From NCBI GenBank assembly GCA_958510825.1, contig OY294046.1:4030001-4094000 (forward strand): a stretch of DNA of 64,000 nt. The letters run 5' to 3'. The position numbers and the translations under genes were made by a program. Under the pieces are notes generated by a model. The model did not search any database and was not told where the DNA came from. It was given only the letters and a program-made list of their open reading frames with translations. Origin of the DNA: Brachypterus glaber (lineage: Eukaryota; Arthropoda; Insecta; Coleoptera; Kateretidae). This document shows, in pieces, positions 57,908-64,000 of this stretch (within the stretch, counting starts at the first letter, position 1; every line of letters starts with the position of its first letter).

Positions 57908-59306
57908 CTAAAACAAAAGAGAATCGTTAGTTTTTATAAATTTGAAACAAGTAGAAAAGAAAAGATATCCTTAAATATAGTCCCCCGTCCTGTTGTTAAG
58001 ATTTTGAGATAGTTATTTGTGTGTCAATGCCAGAAATTACGTCTTTTCTGGCGAAGACGATCATATTATAATAATAGTTTATGAAACAAGGGCAAAAATG
58101 CTGATTTTGAGGTTACCTACAGTTTTTGTGCGTTTATCACTTTATTTGATTAAAATAATCTTAATACATTTGTATTTTTAACAATAAAAATGTCATTAGT
58201 TTCAATATTAATCGACGTCGATTATTAACCGACTTCCAAAAAAGGAGGAGGTTATCAATTCGACGGATAATTAAGATAAATCAACGCAATTTCACTTAAA
58301 AACGGCTTAATTGGGTTCTACTACCAACCAAATTTTTAGAGAAATATCGGATAACTCGGATAAGCTGGATTACTTGATTAAGAGGTCACTTAAATATTAC
58401 GGCACACTGAAAATCTTTTAAATGCCGCTAAACTTAATTCTCTGGACCTGCAATATTAAAATACCAAGAGAAAATGATAAATGTTGTGATTTTACCAAAA
58501 GGCGTTTTCTGATTATTACTTAACGCTTAAAGTTTAACAAGATTTTCTTTAATATTTCGTTTAAAATAAGGTTGGTTGGACTCTTGGGCGCTGAAATAAA
58601 AATATTACTTTTATTTTTTAGAAATTTATCTTTAAGATGATGACGTCACAACGCACTAACAGTACGTTGTGACGTCAGCAGCTTGCCGAGATGGAAGGAC
58701 AACTATAATTTAGCATAGATGACTTTACAAATCTACAAGTTCTGTGTCCCTAAAAAGTAAAAAATAAAAACTTTTCGCAAAATAAATGAACCGACTCTCT
58801 AAAAAGTAAAAAATAAAAAATACTTAAGTCGGTGCCAATTTGACAGCAAACAATAATAAAATAATAAAAAAAAATTATTGTTAGTAATAAATTTAGGGAA
58901 TGGTGAAATTGGCACCGACTTAAGTATTTTTTATTTTTTACTTTTTAGAGACATAGAAGTCGGTTCATTTTTTTTGCGAAAAGTTTTTTTTTACTTTTTG
59001 TACTAGTGCAAAAAATCTAAATTTTCGTACATATTTATTATAGTAATAGTATTTATTCACCCAAGTGTCAAAATTTTTTAAAATTGGGACAACATTGCAT
59101 TTTTTACTTACTTGGTTGGTGACTGGAAGAATGGTGCAGTTTTGTAAAAGACGTTCGATTTGGCGTTTGTTAAAGTTGGAGATACCGATGGATTTGGTTA
59201 GTCCCTTTTTGCATACAGCTTCCATGGCTTTCCATGTGTCGAGGTAATCCACATCGCTGAAGACAGTTTTTCCTTCAGCGTTTACTGGAAAAAGATCTCC
59301 GTCTTC
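57506..59306 (-). CDS. Aldo-keto reductase (AKR1-like), last two coding exons
   Basis: Minus strand. Exons 59306-59112 (65 codons) and 57907-57506 (133 codons plus TAA) join in phase 0. Donor GTAAGT at 59111, acceptor TTTTAG at 57908. The joined end reads [20 protein letters not shown], a family hallmark, and later [11 protein letters not shown] and [15 protein letters not shown], the NADPH-binding motif. The first exon has the [12 protein letters not shown] and [16 protein letters not shown] motifs. These are NADPH-dependent cytosolic carbonyl reductases with a TIM-barrel fold. The Asp/Tyr/Lys/His catalytic residues lie in upstream exons, which were not found; they are beyond the window or in the N gap. 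The C-terminus ([13 protein letters not shown]) matches AKR1B-type length. ATTAAA about 30 nt past the stop is a possible polyA signal. The intron carries a retroelement 3' end and a foldback. Confidence 0.92.
58229..58262 (-). repeat. Non-LTR retroelement 3' end, intronic
   Basis: TTAACCGACTTCCAAAAAAG then GAGGAGGTTATCAATTCGAC: inverse of the end at 47490-47523. Confidence 0.55.
58626..58675. repeat. Short palindrome
   Basis: TGACGTCACAACGCACTAAC then AGTACGTTGTGACGTCA; intronic, function unknown. Confidence 0.8.
58750..59000. repeat. Foldback inside the aldo-keto reductase intron
   Basis: ACTTAAGTCGGTGCCAATTT at the left is mirrored by AAATTGGCACCGACTTAAGT at the right, with outer AAAAAGTAAAAAATAAAAA blocks also mirrored. 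It ends about 110 bp before the donor of the penultimate exon. Confidence 0.88.
59112..59306 (-). CDS. Aldo-keto reductase, penultimate coding exon
   Basis: 65 codons from [20 protein letters not shown] to [10 protein letters not shown], phase 0 at both ends, acceptor ATTTTTAG at 59307. The upstream intron holds the Penelope-like remnant. Confidence 0.9.
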
Positions 59307-59527
59307 CTAAAAATAAAACATAAATAAACAAGCTGAAAACCTTTCTAGATGGCTAGCAATATTTTTTATTGCTTTATCTCGAAACTAGTAGTCATTTGGT
59401 TGGAAATTCAAAATGATTTTTGTCTGTACAAGAATTTTTAATAATAATTAATAATAGGAGAGATATTGTCCGGTTTTAACCATATTTGACAAGATGCAAA
59501 CTAAAAAGTTCCTAAATCGTTTGGTGA

Positions 59528-59923
59528 AAGAAATTTGTTCAGCCTTTTAATGCAAATATAAATTCTAAAAACAGCGTTTATTGCATTCCCTGTCAATGCG
59601 GGAAATTTTATGTCGGTGAATCTGGTAGGCCTTTATCTGTCCGTCTGACAGAACATAAAGTTAACTGTCAAAAAAGAAAAATATTTTCTTCAAAATTAGT
59701 TGATCACTCATTTAATAATTGTCACCATTTTTTATTTGATAATACAAAAATTTTAACTAAAGAGCCTATCACAGAAATACGAAAGCTAAAAGAATCAATT
59801 TTCATAAAATTATGCAGAGATAACTGTATTAGCGAATGCTCTTCATCTTTATCTAATATTTGGACACCAATACTTAATGATGAAGTATTACGCGGTAACT
59901 TAACTTTGCCCTCTTTTCAATAA
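59528..59923 (+). pseudogene. Penelope-like element GIY-YIG endonuclease remnant
   Basis: 131 codons open, no start codon, ending in TAA. Residues about 15-42 read NSVYCIPCQCGKFYVGESGR then PLSVRLTEHK, the GIY-YIG signature of Penelope-like retroelements (VYxIxC.CxxxYVGETxRxLxxRxxEH), with conserved Y, G, R and E. Further on it carries the family's typical H...W tail (SNIWTPILNDEVLRG). The upstream reverse transcriptase is missing; a stop precedes the frame at 59525. It lies antisense in an intron of the aldo-keto reductase gene. A hammerhead-like hairpin follows 200 nt downstream. Confidence 0.88.
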
Positions 59924-60111
59924 AAGTTTTTTCCAAATTAACTTCTCTACACGTTTTCAACAAAAACGCCTTTTCCAAATTAATTTCTCTACACCTTTTT
60001 TATTGTTACAGGTGTCTTTGTTTCAATTACCTCAAAATGACATATTTTGACATTTGTCATATTTTGATTGATAAAGCCAAATATTGCACAAATTCTTTCA
60101 AAACTAATAAT

Positions 60112-60155
60112 TTTCTTTGAAAACGGGATCAGATTAGATCCCGAAACGTTAGAAG
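60112..60155 (+). ncRNA. Hammerhead-like hairpin downstream of the Penelope-like remnant
   Basis: TTGAAAAC, perfect stem GGGATC/GATCCC with loop AGATTA, then GAAACGTTAG. It has the hammerhead layout, but the CTGANGA core is degraded. Penelope-like elements are known to carry hammerheads in their terminal repeats, so position supports the call. Confidence 0.45.
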
Positions 60156-61053
60156 TTAACTTTTATTCAGTTTTTCGTTCTTTTTTAATTATTTTAACGA
60201 TTTATCAAGAATTTTATTGAAAATTCTCTATTTAGGCAAAATTTTTAAACTTTGGTAAGGTATTAACTAATAATATTTTTTAGGTAAAGAAGATATAACA
60301 GATAAGTATTATTTTAAACGCAATACCTTACCAGCGCATCTAGAAATAGGTGCGCCTGATAAGAACATTTTAATTTTATTTTCTGTTTTAGATTTTTACG
60401 ATATAAATAGTCATTGAGGCGAAATGGCTCAAATTAATAATACTATAAATATATATACGCCTCAAATAAATTATAGATTCTATTTATAAGGTTTACATAC
60501 AACCAGACCCATTTTTTACATTTTCTTAACGTTTTATTACATCTAAAACCCAAAAATGTAAAAAGAAAGATTTTCCTGGCGATTTTAATGACGGGAATTG
60601 CTACCGGTAAAAAGTTATTGACTTGGAGCATGCACAAAGGATTTTACCAAATTAAGCGTTTGGACTTTATAGCTGCCGTATTCATGAATTTATGAGCTGC
60701 AACCAATTTAATTAAAACAATCAAAAATTATATATTTTGACTCCGAGTTTGAACCCAAACTTTTATGACAGAAGTGTAGGGTCTCCATTTCAAAAAAAAA
60801 AAACTATTTAATAGAAAATATATTTTGCAAAATAATAAAATAATTGAATATTAAAGTGAAGTTGACACTTTAAAATATCACTTAAACAAATATATTTTGA
60901 GAATATATATTATTTTCTTTCGATTTGTATGTGTATTTTATCTTTTTATAAAAAAATTAAGTACTTTTTTTTTTTAATTAATACTTATTGACAAAATTTA
61001 AATTAATATCGCATACCTACGTTAATATAATCTTAAAGGTACGTATACTATTA
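60156..61053. other. No gene recognised
   Basis: AT-rich DNA. The 64-codon minus-strand frame at 60443-60637 does not resemble the missing aldo-keto reductase N-terminus. Confidence 0.35.
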
Positions 61054-61172
61054 TATTGATGGCCTAGCGTACAAATGTGCTAAGTACAGTAACTGATACC
61101 GGTACTTAGCTCATTTTTAGGCTAGCTGGGCCATCCGGTACTTAGCATATTTGTACGCTAGGCCATCGATAT
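61054..61172. mobile_element. 119-bp MITE-like inverted repeat
   Basis: ATTGATGGCCTAGCGTACAA and TTGTACGCTAGGCCATCGAT with TGCTAAGTAC / GTACTTAGCA inside. Lies beside the N gap. Confidence 0.8.
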
Positions 61173-61214
61173 ACGCGTATACATGTATAATGGTTTAATG
61201 TCAAAAACTTCTTT

Positions 61215-61414
61215 NNNNNNNNNNNNNNNNNNNNNNNNNNNNNNNNNNNNNNNNNNNNNNNNNNNNNNNNNNNNNNNNNNNNNNNNNNNNNNNNNNNNNN
61301 NNNNNNNNNNNNNNNNNNNNNNNNNNNNNNNNNNNNNNNNNNNNNNNNNNNNNNNNNNNNNNNNNNNNNNNNNNNNNNNNNNNNNNNNNNNNNNNNNNNN
61401 NNNNNNNNNNNNNN
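61215..61414. other. Assembly gap (200 N)
   Basis: Exactly 200 unknown bases; a round number often marks a gap of unknown true size. Confidence 0.99.
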
Positions 61415-62251
61415 GGGGATCCCGTTTCAAATATTTATAATTATAACTTAAATCTTTTTTATAATAATAAATACTTAACTAAATCCAAAAAACATAAAAA
61501 AAATATACAGCAAACTGTTAAAGATTCGTTACATTTATGATACATACATAATTATGTATAATAATATACATTAGAATTTAGTTAGATAATATTTGATTGT
61601 TTAATAATATTAGATTTTAATAATATTGACCACAAAAATGTAAATAAGTTTTGAATGTTGCTTAATAATTATTATATTTTTATTATAACATAACGTTACA
61701 AAATAAAATATATTTTTTTCTCATGGGATTTAATTATTTTTATGAAGGTTTTATAATGTATAAACTTTATAATATTAATATTATCTAGGTATATATATTA
61801 TGCCTACCTAGTAGTAATATTATATATTAAATATAAAAATATAAATTTTTTGTAATAATATTACGCGATATAATACGATAGGTATCCTCTTTTATCTTCC
61901 CTTGGAGTTAGACCATTAGTGAATTTAGATTCTGTGGTTAAAATTTAATTTTCAAATAATTTATATAAAATAGATAACAATGAAAAGTTTTAAATACATT
62001 AACACATTTCAAACATTTTTACCTGTGAACAAGCTAGTTTTAAAGTTCTAAATTGCTATAATTAAGTTTTAAATCGTTTTTTACGTCTCCTGAAAAATAT
62101 GACGTTTTGGAGTTAGACCGTTAGAGCCTTTAGATGACGATATTCTAATTATTATTATTAGATAATATAACACATAATCTTAAATAATACTGCAACAAAA
62201 GAATACTTTTCCCTAAAATAAAAATAAACGAAATAAAAAAAAAGGAAAAAA
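61415..62251. other. AT-rich DNA, nothing recognised
   Basis: A GAGTTAGACCNTTAG phrase occurs twice (61906-61920 and 62111-62125). No gene. Confidence 0.35.
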
Positions 62252-62634
62252 TAGTAATTATATACCAAGGTAGAGAAGAAATTTTTTATAGCCGAGCGTA
62301 TTAAATCCCGAGCTGCGTAGCATCAAGGGATTTAAGAGTGCGAGGCTATAATAGTCTTCTCTACCGTGGTTTATATATTAGTTTCTTCGCTACTAGCACT
62401 ATTTAACTATTTTTATTCAAATAATAAAATAAATTAATAAGAGAAATAATATTTCTTGAAATTTTCATAAAAATCAAGTAGCCTTGATCAATGACGTTTG
62501 CTCAAATAAATACTTTGAACTGACGTTTAAAAATTTAGTTTTTTTTTTAATTTTTTTTTTTCATATTATTTAGCTAATTATTGATTTTATTAATTGGTAA
62601 TAAGTATAATTAATTATACTTAATAAATAAATAG
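62252..62634 (+). repeat. Hairpin repeat H2 (copy 2 of 2)
   Basis: Same as 30430-30830 and interrupted on its right by H1 at 62635. Confidence 0.8.
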
Positions 62635-62935
62635 TTATTTATGGTACTAGTGGGTAAATTAAGATATTGCCCATGAGAAAATTAATTTTCTAGAGGGCAA
62701 TATCGGTTTACCCATGAGTGCCATACAAGGTTTTATCCAATAAATAGCTTAGGATTTCATATTTTTATTAAAAATTTTAATGACATTTACAAGAAAATTA
62801 TTTGACAAGTGACAGTTGAGTGGGTAAAATAAATAATTATCCACTTAATAAAGTAAAAGCCACGCGGGGGTTATTATTGAGTTTATCTATTTAAAATAAA
62901 GCTGTCTCATTATCTGTATGTATTGGATAAAACAA
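62635..62935 (+). repeat. Hairpin repeat H1 (copy 3 of 3), short loop
   Basis: TTATTTATGGTACTAGTGGGT onward; the large hairpin loop of the other copies is shortened (GAAAATTAATTTTC). Carries the uninterrupted version of the 45896 insertion site. Confidence 0.8.
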
Positions 62936-63122
62936 TTTTTTATAGTCTGGTGTCATTTTTAAAAAAACGTCAAAATATGTCAAATGTTTGTTTATTTTTT
63001 GCTGTTATACAAGTAGTTTGTAAAAAGTGTTTTTTTATCTGTATTTTAATTTAAAATGAGTTTACTTATCGTGGAAATTTAAGAGAAAAAATGCTTAGTC
63101 GTCCTTAGTTATTAGGAGATAT

Positions 63123-63410
63123 GGATGAGGTTCAATTTTAGTGAAAACAGTTCAAGAAATAGATCTGTTTCTTAAGAAATGTTTTATTGAGAAAACATTA
63201 GGTTCTTATATCAAACCGAAAAAGGATCATCGGTGGTCAAAAGCTACAATGGATGGTGAAGCAATTTTTAATTATATAAGAAAAACCGAGAAAAACAAGG
63301 TGCAGTTGCCGTATACTAGGAATTTTTTTTCGCTTACCTCGGCGAGAGCGGTACTGAAGAGAAAAATGCATATTAAACACATATTCTTTACCCGTATAGT
63401 AGAATTTTGA
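63123..63410 (+). other. Unrecognised open frame, doubtful gene
   Basis: 89 codons from ATG 63141 (frame open slightly upstream), basic, with GSYIKPKKDHRWSKATMD and NYIRKTEKNKVQLPYTRNFF. Not seen in any repeat copy in the window, and codon use is not obviously random. No family recognised and no clear splice sites; the odds favour chance. Confidence 0.2.
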
Positions 63411-64000
63411 TCCAAAGAATATCAATTTTATTATTATTTAAATAATTATAACATTTGTGTAAAATTTAATGAATCAATAAATATTAATTTATTAATTTAA
63501 TATTTTTTGACAGTAAACTAAATAATTCAGTTATGTCAAAACGAAGTAACCTAGTTTTTAATTTTTAAAATAATCCCATGTTAATCCATGAAAAAAATAT
63601 AAAAATGATACTAATTTTTTTGAGCTTGTCCCGATATTTAATGCCAGAACTGTAGGTAGGTTTAAATATGTATATATGTAGGTACTTGTATACTAATATG
63701 GGTAATATTGGGTAAATAAACCTTAAAAACGCTAGCCTTGCGGAAAACTTTAGTTAAAAATAAATTTTATTAATATAATATTATGAAATGTTTTATCTAA
63801 TAAAAATAATTTTGCCAAGTGTGTAATACTATACTATTATCTGCCTTATCATTATTTTTATTTTATTTTTGTTTAAGTTTTTATCGTGTTTAACCTGTTA
63901 TTTTTAAGTGATAACTGGATGCAATTTATGTTTTATTTTATTTTTGCAATTATTTTCTTAATACTACAGTTCCCGGCATAAAAAATGAGATATTGACATA
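63411..64000. other. No recognised feature
   Basis: AT-rich DNA to the right edge; no exon of the aldo-keto reductase N-terminus was found on the minus strand. Confidence 0.35.

Noticed and set aside
60443..60637. Possible N-terminal exon of the aldo-keto reductase
   Set aside because: It lacks the expected DxGYRxIDTA and YxNE motifs and has no suitable splice phase.

Overview
This is a window of AT-rich, intron-rich, transposon-packed animal DNA, most likely from an insect. The evidence is GT-AG introns with phase-matched exons, metazoan gene families (FAM184, CCDC103, TAF7, aldo-keto reductase), and dozens of MITE-like inverted-repeat elements together with SINE, LINE and Penelope-like relics. 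The species cannot be named from sequence alone. A 200-base N run (61215-61414) marks an assembly gap.

Layout. (1) 22213 down to the left edge, minus strand: the 5' eight coding exons of a FAM184A-like coiled-coil gene. All exon joins agree in reading phase and give about 900 codons; the 3' end lies off the window. Its introns are almost filled by transposable elements. (2) 22.2-33.6 kb: no recognisable gene; repeated copies of an 0.8-0.96 kb MITE (here MITE-1) and other repeats. (3) 33679-33900, minus: a very short CCDC103-like (dynein-arm attachment) gene. (4) 34-43 kb: chimeric and foldback elements, including a 1.9 kb element with about 480-bp inverted arms. (5) 43382-43596, minus: an unrecognised probable first coding exon. 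(6) 44-54 kb: mostly repeats, with a LINE relic at 49.5 kb. (7) 54592-55176, minus: an intronless TAF7-like gene sitting between two large inverted repeat arms. (8) 57506-59306, minus: the last two coding exons of an aldo-keto reductase, with a Penelope-like GIY-YIG fragment just upstream. (9) 60-64 kb: repeats, the gap and no convincing gene.

The genes show no operon-like relation and are probably independent transcription units. FAM184A-like and CCDC103-like products both point loosely to cytoskeletal or ciliary biology, but their proximity here is not evidence of a shared pathway. The most notable structure is in the mobile DNA: a mariner-like MITE whose interior comes from another MITE family, a SINE family with two different tRNA-like heads on one body, hammerhead-ribozyme-like motifs next to Penelope-like DNA, a nested MITE with a clean 3-bp target duplication and two empty paralogous sites, and several unrelated-looking families sharing a CG-rich hairpin.
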